Positions 34,480 to 47,215 of a stretch of 64,000 bases of DNA are shown here, one piece after another. This stretch comes from Theristus sp. LFF4_11. Its lineage: Eukaryota > Nematoda > Chromadorea > Monhysterida > Xyalidae. Position 1 is the first letter of the stretch. Every line of letters begins with the position of its first letter. Both the position numbers and the translations under genes were made by a program. Under the pieces are notes generated by a model that did not search any database, was not told the origin of the DNA, and saw only the letters and a list, made by a program, of their open reading frames with translations. Where the stretch lies: assembly GCA_030248135.1 (NCBI GenBank), contig JASANC010005427.1:62001-126000 (forward strand). Reading direction: 5' to 3'.

Positions 34480-37400
34480 CTGTGCGGCGAATCGAGTTGC
34501 CAGCTGCTGCCCGAGCAACTGACCCGATTGTCGGTGGGCGCCAGCGGTGACGCGAGCGCCAGCACAACCAGCGCATCCCGATATCGTACGTTGCGTTCGT
34601 GGTGCTTGTGCGCAGTGAACGCTCACTCGGTTGATTTGTTGGCGGTTGGCAACCGGAAGAACCGCTTTTTGTCGTGAAAAAACCGTTTTTTCCTCGAAGG
34701 AAATTTTGCTAGTTGAAAAAAAACCCTGAAAATTTCAAAAACACTAATCTAATCTGATATCTAATAAATTAGAATCATAAACACCAAAACTCTAAACTGT
34801 GCACTGGACAGCGTTTTCCTTTTGTATCAAGGACCGGAGTTGGCCGTCCAAGAGTATTTGTTCACGAGGCCCGAGACGTGCACGGACAAGCGCAACCACG
34901 ACAGTAAGTTTCATGAGCATCATCACTAGGGATGGAGCCGGTTCCGGTCCGGTTTCCGGATTCCGGCGCCTAAAATTGGATCCGGATCCGGTCCGGATTC
35001 CGGCGCAATTTTGCCGGATCCGGCCGGATCCGGCCGGAATGGCGGAGACCCGCGAATTAACCAGTTGATTCCTCCGTTTCAGAGCTGTTCAATGGTTTGA
35101 CAATCGGTGCTTTGTTGGTTTTGTTGTTGTGCATTTGACATGTGATCAGTGAGCGTTTCTTTAGTTTGGTGTTCTGTTCAATGGTAAATGGTTCACTGCT
35201 TTTGTCTTGAGTGGTAAACTTATGTGCAGCATCGTCCACTTTAAAAAACGTGGCTGCCAGCTTTTGGCCAACGTTGTTGATGAACAATAGCAGGTTTTTT
35301 TTTGAAATCAGTCATCTTCGTTGGTCATATTAAGTTAGCTGTCAAACAGTTGCTTTTATGTGAGCCCCAGAACACCAGCGATTTTAACGACGTGTGGTAA
35401 CGTGGGTGTGCGGAGGTGCCGTGATCCCCTAAAACCCGATAACCCCCCCCCCCCAACGACAAATCCACGAGACGACGAATCCATTTCAATGGTGTTGCCC
35501 GCCGTTTGCGCACTGAAGCAGCGCATCGAACAAGTCGATGCGAGTGGCATTGGTACGACGAAAAAAACGCTGCTGACCACCATCGACACACGCTTCCGCG
35601 CGCTTTTCCACAACGAATCCAACATCATGGTCACGTACGTTGATCCGCGATTCAAGAATACTGCAGTCGACTTCGAAAATGAAGGCGCGATTCGTTGTGA
35701 ACTACTTCACATTGCAAAGAAAATCTTGAAACGACTGGAGACGCCCACAAACTGCGACGATACATACGAGATCGCGAACAACGACGATGACGAAAGTGAA
35801 CGCGAGCCCGAACCAAAAAAGAAATCGACTGGCCTCTACGGAGGCATCGAGTTTCACGCTGCGCGACCGCGCAAACCGTCAGGCGAATCCAGTCTTGAAG
35901 ACGAACTGCGCGGCGAAATGAATATGTACGAGTCGGATGATTTTATCGACGAACCGGACAAAAGTGATCTAATGCTAGACTTTTGGCGGCTGAACTCGTC
36001 TAAATACCCCAAACTATCGACAATCGCGCGCAGATACCTGGCACCGCTACCAATAAGCGTGGCAAGCGAACGAATGTTCTCTGAAGCCAGGCAGGTGTTT
36101 GTGTACAGCCGATCTCGTCTGTCAACTCAGAACGCCGAAAAGGTCATGTTTCTGAATGGAGTGTTGCCAGCACTTGATTATCCCTATGCGATGTGAATTT
36201 TGTCAATTGTTGTTGTTGTAATTTTTGGTTGGTTCGCGTGCTGTGTCTTGCTGACTTTGTTTCTGTGTCTGTGCTGTTTTATGCTGAAAATGTGATGAAG
36301 AAGCGACGAAATGTGCGTAAAGTTTTTTAGACATAAAAAGGCCATTCCGGTCCGGATTCCGGCAATTTTTGCCGGATCCGGCCCGGCCGGAATGGGCTTT
36401 TGCCGGATCCGGTCCGGATTCCGGCAAATTTGCCGGATCCATCCCTAATCATCACCAATGGTTTTGTATTCAGAACGGAAAGAAGTAAAGTAATGAAAAA
36501 ATAACGCCACAAGCAACTGTGTTTGATGCACTGTGTGTTGTACGCGCTGATTGGTCGCTTCACAGCGAACATTTTGTTTTTGGGGTTCAGTGGATAAGAC
36601 AGTTCGTTGCCTGTTGCAGCAAAGAACAGTGTCCCGGTACAGCTAAAAGCCAACAGCGTCCATGTGAACTGGTGTGCCGATGGCCACATCTACCAGTATC
36701 ATGTGGACTTCAAACCACCGATCGACAGTCAACGCATGAGGCAGCTGTTATTGCTGAAAGCTTTCGAAAATAGTGTTGGTTCAAGCGGCCGCTATTTAAT
36801 TTCTTTTTTTGTTTTTTTGGTTTTGTTTTCTGGTCGGGCATGAAGTTGGATGGTTTCTTCAACTAGTTCTGAATTTGAAAGGTATTTGCAGCAGTTTTTA
36901 ATGGTTGTTTGTCAAAAATCGGAATGTTTGTTTCCATTCACTGAAGAGCGGTTTCAGTAAATGTTTACTGCAGTTCTAAAACCTCATTTCAAAAATCCAT
37001 AGATGCACGCACAACGTTTTTATTGCTGTTGCTTGCTAAATACGGATGCCCCGAGCTCCGTCCAGCCACTGTGTTTGCTTCAGCCACAGCAACCCAGCAT
37101 CGGCGAAGTGCACCTGTTCAACGGACAGATCCTGTATCTGCCGCTCGATCTCGGTCGACGCGTCGACGGACTTGCGGCGACGTTGCCGACCACCGGACAC
37201 GACGTCACGTTGACGATCCGCAGGACGGGCATGCTGACGCCCGAGGACCCGCAGATCATCACCGTGCTCAATGTCATCAACAAAGAGTCGGTCGCTTTCG
37301 GTGGTCGCATTTCTTTGTTGTGCGTTGACGGGTTTCATAACTGAACTTCTCTGAATTTCACAAAAGTTTCTTTTGTGGAATATCAGGAGAGGGATGAAAG

Positions 37401-40400
37401 GGAAATCTGGTCTGTAACAATAGCAATGGCACCGGCAAATGGGGTGGTCTCATCCTCAAGTACGCAATCCATAAAAATCACCGTTTTCGATAACATGAAG
37501 GTGCCACTGCCATCCAGTGTTTGCTTACCCGCACTAAAAATATCATTTCTCATTGCTTCAGGTCGCTGCGTAAAATGAAGCTGTTGCCATTCGGTCGCAA
37601 CTATTTCGATCCAAACAGTGCGAGACAATTGAAAGAGTATGTTCGTTTTGGTTGTTCACATTTTAAATGGTTCATTCAAGATGGCCAATATTTTCACGAT
37701 GTGAATATTCTTGTACAGAAGCCCATTCCAATCTTACACAGATATTGGCCTCAGCTGGTGTCCATCGCACTGAGCATCCTGGCAAGGCCACAACCAACAA
37801 CATTCTCTTCATATTGCAGTCACTCGATGGAAGTGTGGAAGGGCCTGGTGTCGTCTGTGCGTCCGTACGAAGACGAACTGTTGATGAGCATTGGCACGGC
37901 GCACAAAATGGTGCAGACACAGAATCTGTGCGACTGGATGCTGGCCCGTCTGCAGCACACCCGCGACCGAGCGGCCGTAGAGAGCGAATTGCTCGGCGAA
38001 ACCGTCATGACACGGTAGCGCGGGAGACTTTCTGTCAGTTTCTTGGTTTTGTTAGTTGTCAGATAATCCTTGAGTGTACGTCATAAAGGCACGAAACGTG
38101 CATAGTTTCGCGGTAATGTTGCCATGGGTTGTCCTTGTCACTGTTGTCGGTAGCGTGATTGGATTGCCGTCAGGTGATGACTGATGTCAAATCTTCTCAG
38201 TGGTTCATTTTGTGTTTGTGTGTATCGCTGCGCCACAAATGTTCAACAGTTCACTGAGTGGGCTTAGTGTGGCTGTCACAGCTAACAATGCCTGTCAGTG
38301 TTGATTTGCTGACGGATTGTGTTACATCCTGGATTTCTTTATCTAGTTTTAATCCCACATTATTGACTGTTTTGTTGCACGATTGAAGCTACAACAACAA
38401 GACGTACCGCGTGGACGGCATTGATTGGCAGATGACGCCGTTGAGCGAGTTTGAGAAGACCGACGGCACTCGCACGAGCTACAAAGAGTACGCAGAACGA
38501 ACGCACGCCGTCACAGTGCGAAACCACGAGCAGCCGCTCATTGTGCGTGCATTGCTATTTTTTGTTATATTTGAAGCGCCCCCTCCCCCGATTCCGGAAA
38601 CCCGAAGGTACAAAACTCCAGTGGGTTTGGCATCGTATCTGGATTCTATTAATCGTATCAAGAAGAAGCGACGTGCTGCATTGGTTTGCTGGCCAGCGGG
38701 AAACACTGCTGAAACGGCCAAGCCAAACACGCGTACTGTGGAACAGAACCAAAAAACGAATAATATTGCTTGGATCTGGTCGTTTATCGTTTGCTTGACC
38801 GAACGGAAAACATTCCACTCAGCAATGACTGAACTATTTCAGCTGTCGCGCACCAAACGCCGTGGGCCGCGGCGTACTGACCAAGAACTGGACACCACTG
38901 ACGAGGTCGGTGCTTGCTGACTCACTGCTCTGCTGTGTGCCACTCTGCATATGCCATTATCATGTCGCAAGCATTCAGCACGTCTCGTCTGTGCTGCATT
39001 TGCAGGTGCGTCTGATTCCGGAGCTGTGTTTCGTCACCGGCTTGTCGGCGCACATGCGTGCCGACCGACCGCTGATGCAGGAGTTGGCGCGACTGACGCG
39101 TCTCGATCCGCAGCGTCGCCTGGCGGACGCACGCGAGCGCATCACAGCACTGCACGAGTGCGTCCGCTGAAACGGGCCGTTGTTCACTGATCGCACACGA
39201 TTGATGTTTATTGCATGATTGCTAGACTTCTCAATTGACAGTGACAATTTAGTGGACTGGAGAACAACGGATATTACAGGAACAAGGATCACATAATTAC
39301 AGCTAGATAATTACAACAATCACCCATCATCAACTCTAGTGTGTGGCGTGCTTTGTGTACTGTGGTGCAGATTGATTAGCAGTGAAACTCTGCTCTGAGC
39401 ACGAGTTGGAACTGGAAATGTCTGATTGTGTGTGTGAACAACGAATGCGAATCTCGATTGTGTCTGTATGTCATGTCTGTGCTCCCGCCGGCCCGCCCAT
39501 GCAAACTGGACCACATGACTTTTTGTTGCAGTGGGCAGACGGCCGCAGCGCAGTTGTTCGACCAGTGGGGCATGCAGGTCGCTGCTGACCTCGCCGACAT
39601 CACCGGCCGCCAGTTCAAGCCGCAGCTGATGTACGGCGCCGACGAGCGCTCGTTCAGCTATCGGCCGGAAACGGCGGACTGGCAGCGCGAGATCAAGGCA
39701 GTCAGTGTGAGTGGGAGACTGCAGTTTGGCGTTGCTGGCACGACACGGACACACGGTCTTGCAGCTGGTTGATTCAGTCCTGTTAGTAAACGGACAAATT
39801 GTCGCCCTGAATTCTTTCCGTACGTTTCCAGCAGTTTCGTTCGGTGCCATTGCGCAACTGGGCGATCATCGTGCCTGACACTTTGCGCGAAGAAGCGAAG
39901 CAGTTTTTCGGGCGCGTTCAGAGCCTCGGTGCTCGTCTTGGCATTGACGTCGCTGAGCCATACGTGTTAGACTGCAAGCAGTTTTATCGGAGTTTCCTGC
40001 TTTTTCGCGAAATAAATCGAATGAATGAATGAAAAAGCAGTGTTTTTGTTGTTTGTTTGGAAAGTGTTCGAGTGAGGAAATTCATTGATTGAGTTGAAAT
40101 GTTGCTTGCACTGAGGAGAGAGGAGGTGAACGCAGGAGGTTTCAGGGAGTGTAGTGACTTGGTGTCGCCGCGCAAAAAAAATACAAATACTAAGGATTTA
40201 TGGGGTTTTACAGTTCGATTGGTAAACCAGTGTGTGTTCTGCAGGCCGAACCAGATGGCCACAACAACAAGCATCGAATACAAGGAGCAAATCGATCAGG
40301 CGATGGACGAATTTGAGGCGCTGAAACGTCCATGCGACATGGTGCTCGTGGTGGTGCCGGACGACACAAAGGCACGCTATGATTCCATCAAGAAGCACAC

Positions 40401-42604
40401 GGAGCAGACGAAAGCAGGTCGCTGTCTTATTGTATCGTTTTGCTTTTTCGAAAGTCAGTACGACCACTTTAAGCGCCTTCTTGGACATTCAAGCGCGGCG
40501 CGAGTGCATTAATGGGCCTTTATTGTGCATCTGTTTGCTGCGTTTGTTGTTGTTCATTACCGCCGCTGCGGAAAGGTGTTGCACCGATTCAGTTTTCGAT
40601 CACAACAACATTGAAAAATTCGTAACAATGACATCATTGTGATTGCAGTGCCGTCGCAGCTCGTATTGGGCAACACGCTGAAGAAGGTGAAAATCATGGA
40701 CTCGATCTGCCTGAAAGTGATGATTCAAATGGGCTGCAAGATGGGCGGCGCGCCATGGAAAGTGCACAACCAGGTGGGTATGCCATGGACAAAAGAGTAT
40801 TTTTATATTTTGTTGAGCTCTGGGGTTGCACAACCATACGCATACTGATATGTCGCGATATGTTGCTTTAGCTACCAACGCCATGCAAAAAGCCAGAGTC
40901 GGAAATGCAGAGAAAATGCATTTGAACTGAAGCAATTTGCGGTCCGATCGACCAGTGTAGCCAATCAATCAACCTGTCAGCAATCTGGACATAAATTATT
41001 AAAATTGATATGAACAATTTTAGTTCAAGTCGACCGTGATGGTGGTTGGCTACGACAACTACAACGATTCGTCGTTGCGTGGCTCGAAGGTCGTCGCGTC
41101 TGTGATGTCAACGGACAAGGAGCTGACCAAGTGGTTCACGCAGCACGAGACCACCAGCAATCCGCACGACACGCGCACGCCACTGGCACGCTTCATGGAA
41201 AGTGCGTCTGCTTCTGATGATAATCAGAAAATCTAATCATAATTTGGAGTTGACGCAAACACTGAGCGACAGCAACCGGTCTCTTAATTTTGTTGCAAAC
41301 TCAAAACAATCCATAGATTTTTTCGGTTTTGGACAATACTCAAGCTTTGGTACGGTTTTGGATACTCAAGCTTTCTTGACTCCAGTGGTTCGAGAGGGGC
41401 ACATCACTGATGAGGCCACACCTCTTCTGCATATGATGTTGGGGGAAGAAAAAATTTTTTTTTTGCTCGAGTTTGCGCAGTGCCCGTGGAACGACGGCCA
41501 ACTGCCACGTCGCATCTTCATCTACCGCGACGGCGTTGGCGAGGGCCAGGTGCCGATCGTGTACAACGTGGAGCTGAAGCAAGTGCGCGAGGCGATCAAG
41601 GCCGTCGCCGACAAACTGCACCAGGAGTGAGTGTGTGTACACGCAAGTGGGAATGTCCGCAAAAAGGAATGGATCATTGTGGCGGTGGAGGCTTGATTGA
41701 TTATGCGATATGATCGAGAACCACGATTCACGATACCTCTGTTGGATAAACCAAACACGAAATAAACAACGCGCCAAAGCTATCTGATGATCCTTAATAT
41801 TTGAAAAAGGGCTAACCCATTGATTGAGCTGAGCCATTCCAAATGACTCGCACGCTGCTTTGGAACAGGATTTATTTGTTGCAAAAACCAATGTTGTCGC
41901 AATTTTTTAAATATAATCGAAAGTGAATTTCAGCGAGCCGAAGCTGTCGTTCCTGATCGTCAACAAGAAGATCAACCACCGTTTCTTCAAGACTGGCGGC
42001 ACGACTGCAACGAATCCACTGCCAGGCACTATCGTGGACACGGTCGTCACGCGCAGAGAACGGTGAATAAAAGTGGTTACCTGAGCCAGGCCGCTGCTAC
42101 CCAAAAGTGACAAGTTTAATTGGACATGTGTGGATCAATGTTAACGCAAAGCAGCGTATTTCACAGTTTCAACCGTGCACCCTTCATTGTCAGCTACGAC
42201 TTCTACATGGTGCCGCAAGCCGTCAACCAGGGTGCAGTAACGCCGGTGTCCTACAACGTCATTTACGACACGACCGACCTGCAACCGTGGCAGCAGCAGC
42301 TGTTCGCGTACCGTCTCTGCCATCTCTACTACAACTGGCAGGGTAGGGGAACGGTGTTTGTGCCGTTCTGAGATTCTCTTTCATTTGGTGAGTTTTTATC
42401 ATTAAATCAATCAATCAGTGTATTGAGATTTTGAGGTTCTGGTGATTTGTTTCATAAAAATGGCAAGCAAGCAATATAATTTGTGCAGGCACGATACGTG
42501 TGCCAGCGCCGTGCATGTACGCCTATAAACTGGCCTTCCACATCTCGCAGTCGATTCACGGCGACGTCGACAACAAGCTCAAGAATCGGCTGTTTTTCTT
42601 ATAA
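34480..42604 (+). CDS. PIWI-clade Argonaute (5' end not found)
   Basis: Exons: 34480-34589, 34773-34903, 36620-36774, 37084-37286, 37562-37636, 37820-38014, 38389-38542, 38843-38905, 39006-39157, 39532-39700, 39832-39963, 40255-40417, 40649-40773, 41024-41201, 41386 or 41481 to 41626, 41934-42062, 42167-42342, 42489-42604. The N domain has [19 protein letters not shown]. The PAZ segment ends [13 protein letters not shown], a PIWI-clade feature; the linker has TKRRGPR then [11 protein letters not shown]. The MID domain has RYDSIKK and PSQ for 5'-phosphate binding. In the PIWI domain, catalytic residues are D in [10 protein letters not shown] in [10 protein letters not shown] and H in RLCHLYYNW; the glutamate position aligns with Asp. 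The C-terminus is [20 protein letters not shown] ... NRLFFL. Such proteins bind piRNAs to silence transposons in the germline. One junction near 41.2-41.5 kb is unresolved. A hAT element fills one intron. Confidence 0.92.
34927..36447 (+). mobile_element. hAT transposon, internally deleted
   Basis: This 1521-bp element is bounded by a perfect 8-bp duplication ATCATCAC (34919-34926 and 36448-36455), diagnostic of hAT. The inverted ends start TAGGGATGGA, followed by many GGATCCGG/CCGGTCCGGATTCCGG subterminal repeats likely bound by transposase. It keeps the C-terminal half of a transposase. It lies in a PIWI intron in the sense orientation. Confidence 0.92.
35360..36196 (+). pseudogene. hAT transposase C-terminal half (hATC dimerisation domain)
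   Basis: The frame ends with [20 protein letters not shown], then [17 protein letters not shown] and AEKVMFLNG, the hATC dimerisation signature. The middle has a TYVDPRFKN motif typical of the hAT catalytic region. The N-terminal BED finger and first catalytic Asp are missing, so the copy is probably inactive, although 278 codons remain open. The first codons (before about residue 35) may not be native coding. Confidence 0.8.
41391..41441 (+). repeat. 51-bp segment repeated at 4290-4340
   Basis: This stretch lies in or beside the unresolved PIWI junction. It follows TTTCTTGACTCCAG, a good splice acceptor, and reads in a frame compatible with the upstream PIWI exon (phase 1). If used, it would put about 32 extra residues into the PIWI domain. 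Confidence 0.6.
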
Positions 42605-44548
42605 ACAGTACACCCCGCCCGCACCACCATTGAGCGAATCGGTTTTTTTATATTGTATTCTCAGTTCTCTTGTCCACCACCCACAAACCATCTTTTTTTG
42701 TTTTTGTGTTCGGTTTTCCTGGTGTTCTGTGCCAATCGGAAGCGGACTTTGAGTTTTGTCTCGCGTGCTCGTTGCTAGTGTATTGTCAGGTGTCCAGATA
42801 TCAATTTGCTTGTTTATGTTGTGTTCGTCTGTGTGCTTTTGTGGTTATTATTGTCTCAAGTATTATCAACTATTCAGTGCTCAGTACTTGCTTCATTTTG
42901 CGTTAGCTCAGGGAAAAAATACAATGAATTCAGAAACAATGAAAAAGAAGTGAGAAAAAAAAGAAACAGATGAGAAAAGAAGAAAAAAGAAAGAAAAACA
43001 AGGAAACAAGACAAAATAGAAGGAAGAAAAAAGTCTGCGTGGTTATCTTATCTGCCCATCCGTTTTCACTGTTCACTTTTGTTTTCATTGATTTATTAGC
43101 CAATTTCATCAACTCTGTTTTTTCTTTGTTTTGTTCAGGGTTTGTTTTTCTGCACAATGGAAGTTTCGTGATCATAGAAATAGGTCGAAAGGCAACAAAT
43201 AAAACTTATTTGTTATTCGGGCTTTTTCGCCCTCAGTTCAAATTTTTCTTATCGTGTACGTGAATCGATTTCCATAACTTCTGCTTGGTATTTCAGAATT
43301 TTGTTCTCTCCGATTTTCTTTATCAACGCTTCAATTTTTTTCGTTTCAAAAGTCAAACAATATTGTTCTGCTTGGCATTCCAAAGATTCAAGTGTCTCAC
43401 GTTTTCTTTCATTTTGAACCCAATCCAATATGCTATTTTTTCATTTTACGCTTTTTAGTATTGTTTTTTCAATTGCAGTCAAGTGAACAGCACATACCTT
43501 TGATTCGGTGGCCGGTCATTCAGGAATTGAAACGGGCAGTGGATTTTGGTTTTTATTGTGTTTTTTTATTTGCAATGAAGCTGGTGTCAAAATGTTTGGA
43601 TGTTGAACCGTGGAATTTGAGTGTTGTGGGCGGAGTGGCGGTGGTCATATACTTTATTGACATTTTGATACGGAACGTTGTTATAATGAATTCTGAAGCA
43701 TGGTCGATGTTTAATTCTGAAGACAACATTTCAATTATACTCTCCTTCACCGCTGATATATTTCTGTTTTTATACCGTGTTGAATTTTTGTTGCTGTCAA
43801 GGCCCTTTTTTCTGTAACTTTTCTGCTGCAATATTTGATTCAGTCAAACTTTCGAAAATAATATCATGGTTTTCGTTATTGTTTGTTATGTGATGCGGTC
43901 TTCTTGCTTTTTCTCGTGTTATATTGTCTTTTTTCATTTGCAAAACCGGTGAATTTGTGGAAGCAAAGCAGCTTTGTTGAGGGTTACAATTACAATAAAA
44001 TGTGGTCTCTGTGGAGTTGGTTGATTTCGATTCATTGCTATCTTGTTTCAATCAAAACAAGACTGATTTCGTTTTTCAGTTTCTTTTTCACACTACAATA
44101 ATTGATTCAGCCTACTTGTCTGTGAAGGTTCAAAACAATTATGAATAAACAGAACAAAGCAGAAACTATATCTGATCGAAGGGACAAACACCGTCGCACA
44201 TCGAAGACTGCGGTTTTGTGCGGTAAGCTGTTTTTGCTATCTGGTGTTTAACCTTTCATAAACATGTTTGTTTTGGTCTTTTATTAACTTTGTTTGAGCT
44301 CCTGATCTCACAAGTTTCCAGTGTGTTCTCATTGTTTACGTTTTCGCGTTACCCCACACCCACTTATCTGCTGTTCTCAATTTTATTTTTTAAAAACATG
44401 TAAAATTAGCAAATCGCTAACAATAACAAGATAAATGCACATAAAGCAACATAAACGGCAAGTACACAACAAATGTTCAGACGATTCAAGAACTGCATAC
44501 AGAAAATACATTTGAAAATCTACAAAATAAAATATCACCATGCGCATT
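42605..44548. other. Intergenic region between convergent PIWI and Hsp70 genes
   Basis: AT-rich 3' UTR-like DNA with poly-purine stretches (42940-43030). No gene was recognised. A candidate Hsp70 poly(A) signal on the minus strand is at 44382-44387. Confidence 0.6.
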
Positions 44549-46791
44549 TTAATCAACTTCTTCCACGGTTGGACCATTCGCACCGGCCATGTTGCACGAG
44601 CCAGGCATTTGCTGGCCACCTGCCCCCGGCTGCTGGTGCATCTTGGTCATCACAGGCGAACAGACCTTCTGCAACTGTTTCATGCGGTCTTCAAATTCGT
44701 CCTTTTCAGCCAGTGTGTTTGCATCAATCCAACGGACACACTCGTCGCACGCATCGATGGCCGTGCGTTTGTCGTTGTCACTCAGTTTGTCGCCACTGTC
44801 CTCGACGGCTCGCTTCACACCAAACGCGTACTGCTCCAGTTCATTGCGAGCAGACACGCGTTCTCGTTGTTTCTGATCTTCATCGGCAAACTGAGCTGCC
44901 TCGTTCACCATGCGTTCCACCTCAGCCTGACTCAGTCGTCCTTTGTCGATTGTGATCTTCTCGCTCTTTCCGGTGGCCTTGTCCTTGGCTTGCACGCTCA
45001 AGATTCCGTTGGCGTCCACATCAAACGAAACCTCGATTTGTGGCACACCGCGTGGTGCCGGGGCGATGCCGCTCAGATTGAACGTGCCCAACCGATGGTT
45101 GTCTTTTGTCATCGCACGTTCACCCTCGAAGACGTCGATCGTAACTGCTGGTTGATTGTCGGCGTACGTGGTGAAAATCTGGGAGCATTTGGTTGGGATT
45201 CGGGTGTTTCGACTGACGAGCGTGGTCATGACGCCACCGGCAGTTTCGATGCCAAGTGACAGCGGACTGACGTCGACCAAGAGCACGTCCTGACACGTTT
45301 GATCGTTGACGCCAGACAGGACAGCTGCCTGCACTGCCGCACCGTAGGCAACCGCTTCGTCCGGGTTGATGCTGCCGTTCAGTTGTTTCCCACTGAAGTA
45401 GTCGCTCAACATTTTCTGCACTTTCGGGATGCGTGTGCTGCCACCGACCAGCACAATTTCGTCGATGCGGCTCTTGTCGAGTTTTGCATCACGCAGAGCG
45501 TGGTCAACCGAGTCCAGGGTCTTGCGGAACAGATCGGAGCAGAGTTCCTCGAAACGGGCCCGTGTGATCTTGGCGAAAAAGTCGATGCCCTCGTGCAGAC
45601 TGTCGACTTCAATTGATGTTTCGGCGCTTGAGCTCAGCGTGCGTTTCGCTCGTTCAGCTGCTGTGCGCAGACGGCGCAGTGCACGTGGGTTCTGTCGGAG
45701 ATCTTTCTTGTGTTGACGCTTGAACTGTTCGATGAGATGGTCGACCAGACGGTTGTCAAAGTCTTCACCACCCAGATGAGTGTCACCAGCCGTGGAGCGC
45801 ACTTCGAACAAACTTCCGTCAGCGATGCTCAACACGGACACATCGAATGTGCCACCGCCCAAATCGTAGATCAAAATGTTCTGTTCCGACGATGCTGATT
45901 TCTTGTCAAGACCGTAGGCTAGGGCTGCTGCTGTTGGTTCGTTGATGATACGCAACACGTTGAGTCCAGCAATGGTGCCTGAAATAGAAATAACAAGAAA
46001 ATTAGTTTACATGAAACTAAGAAAACAACTCAGCTTTTAGATAACAGTTTTGTAATTTGATTTTTTTAGCGGAAACTGAAATAGCAACGTTCAACTCAAA
46101 GAAATATAATCACAACAGAAACGTACCAGCATCTTTAGTGGCCTGACGCTGACTATCGTTGAAGTAGGCCGGTACAGTAATCACAGCGTCTTTCACGTTC
46201 TGGCCCAGGTAAGTCTCTGCGGTCTGCTTCATCTTCGTCAACACCATGCTCGAAATCTCCTCTGGACTGAACGTCTTCAATTGGCCAGCGTGTTGCACAC
46301 GGATCTTTGGCTTGCCATGATCGTTGATCACTTGAAACGGCCAGTGTCGACGGTCGTTCTGCACCGTTTGCTCATCAAACTTGCGTCCGATGAGCCGCTT
46401 CGCATCGAACACTGTGTTGTCCGGGTTGCGCGCCGCCTGATCCTGAAAACGAAAGTGGCGAAAAGTCAATTGTTGAAATGGTTGGTCAAATTGAGATTGG
46501 GCTGCTAAAAAATGGTAGAATCAGCTATTGAATCAGGTGCCCACAATTGAAAGTGTTGCCTGAAAACTAAAATAAAGTGCAACATAGAAGCAAGAAAACA
46601 ACTCGTGATCGTACCTTTGCCGGATCGCCAATGAGTCGTTCGCTGTCAGTGAATGCGACAACGCTGGGCGTGGTCTTGTTGCCCTGATCGTTTGCCAGGA
46701 TCTCGACGCGTCCATGCTGGTAGACGCCAACGCACGAGTACGTGGTGCCGAGGTCGATGCCAATCGCGTTCGTTGATTGCTTGTTGGCCAT
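44549..46791 (-). CDS. HSP70: Cytosolic Hsp70 / Hsc70 chaperone
   Basis: Exons 46791-46615, 46442-46127, 45978-44549; 640 aa, normal for the family. The nucleotide-binding domain has [48 protein letters not shown] and VGGSTRIPK. The substrate domain follows. The C-terminus EEVD binds TPR co-chaperones (Hop, CHIP) and marks a cytosolic member rather than an ER or mitochondrial one. It folds nascent and stress-damaged proteins with J-proteins and nucleotide exchange factors. A TATA box and three heat-shock elements lie upstream, so this copy is probably heat-inducible despite having two introns. Confidence 0.98.
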
Positions 46792-46917
46792 GTCGATCGA
46801 ATCTTCGTTCGTTTCGATGACGCTTTGACGAATAAATTCGTTGATCGCTTTTGATAGCTTGCTTTATGCTTGAATTTTGCGAGACTGAACAATGATTGCA
46901 TGGTGCTCGCGCGCTGC

Positions 46918-47083
46918 CCTTTTATACGAAATCGAAGCAATACGTCTCGCATTTTCTGGAAAATTCGCAATTCGCTATTGTTTACTGCCTGGTGTACTTG
47001 TTAAGTTGTTATACATCTCAAAATTTCAAACACGTTCTGGAATGTTCCAGAACCTTTTCATTGTTTTGAGAAATTTCTGGAAC
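46918..47083 (-). promoter_or_regulatory. Hsp70 promoter: TATA box and heat-shock elements
   Basis: TATAAAAGG lies on the minus strand at 46918-46926, about 130 bp before the ATG. Heat-shock elements of inverted TTC/GAA units are at 47035-47052 (TTCTGGAATGTTCCAGAA, four perfect units), 47070-47083 and 46954-46966. HSF trimers bind such arrays. Confidence 0.9.
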
Positions 47084-47215
47084 ATTAGGTGCGTCACGGT
47101 CACCATACCGAAATTGATGTTGTCCAACGTTGCTCAAACGCACCTGTCAATCAGAAACAACAAACGTGATGCATCATTATTAAAAGAGGTGCATGTGCAG
47201 TAGCGGTGGCCCCTG

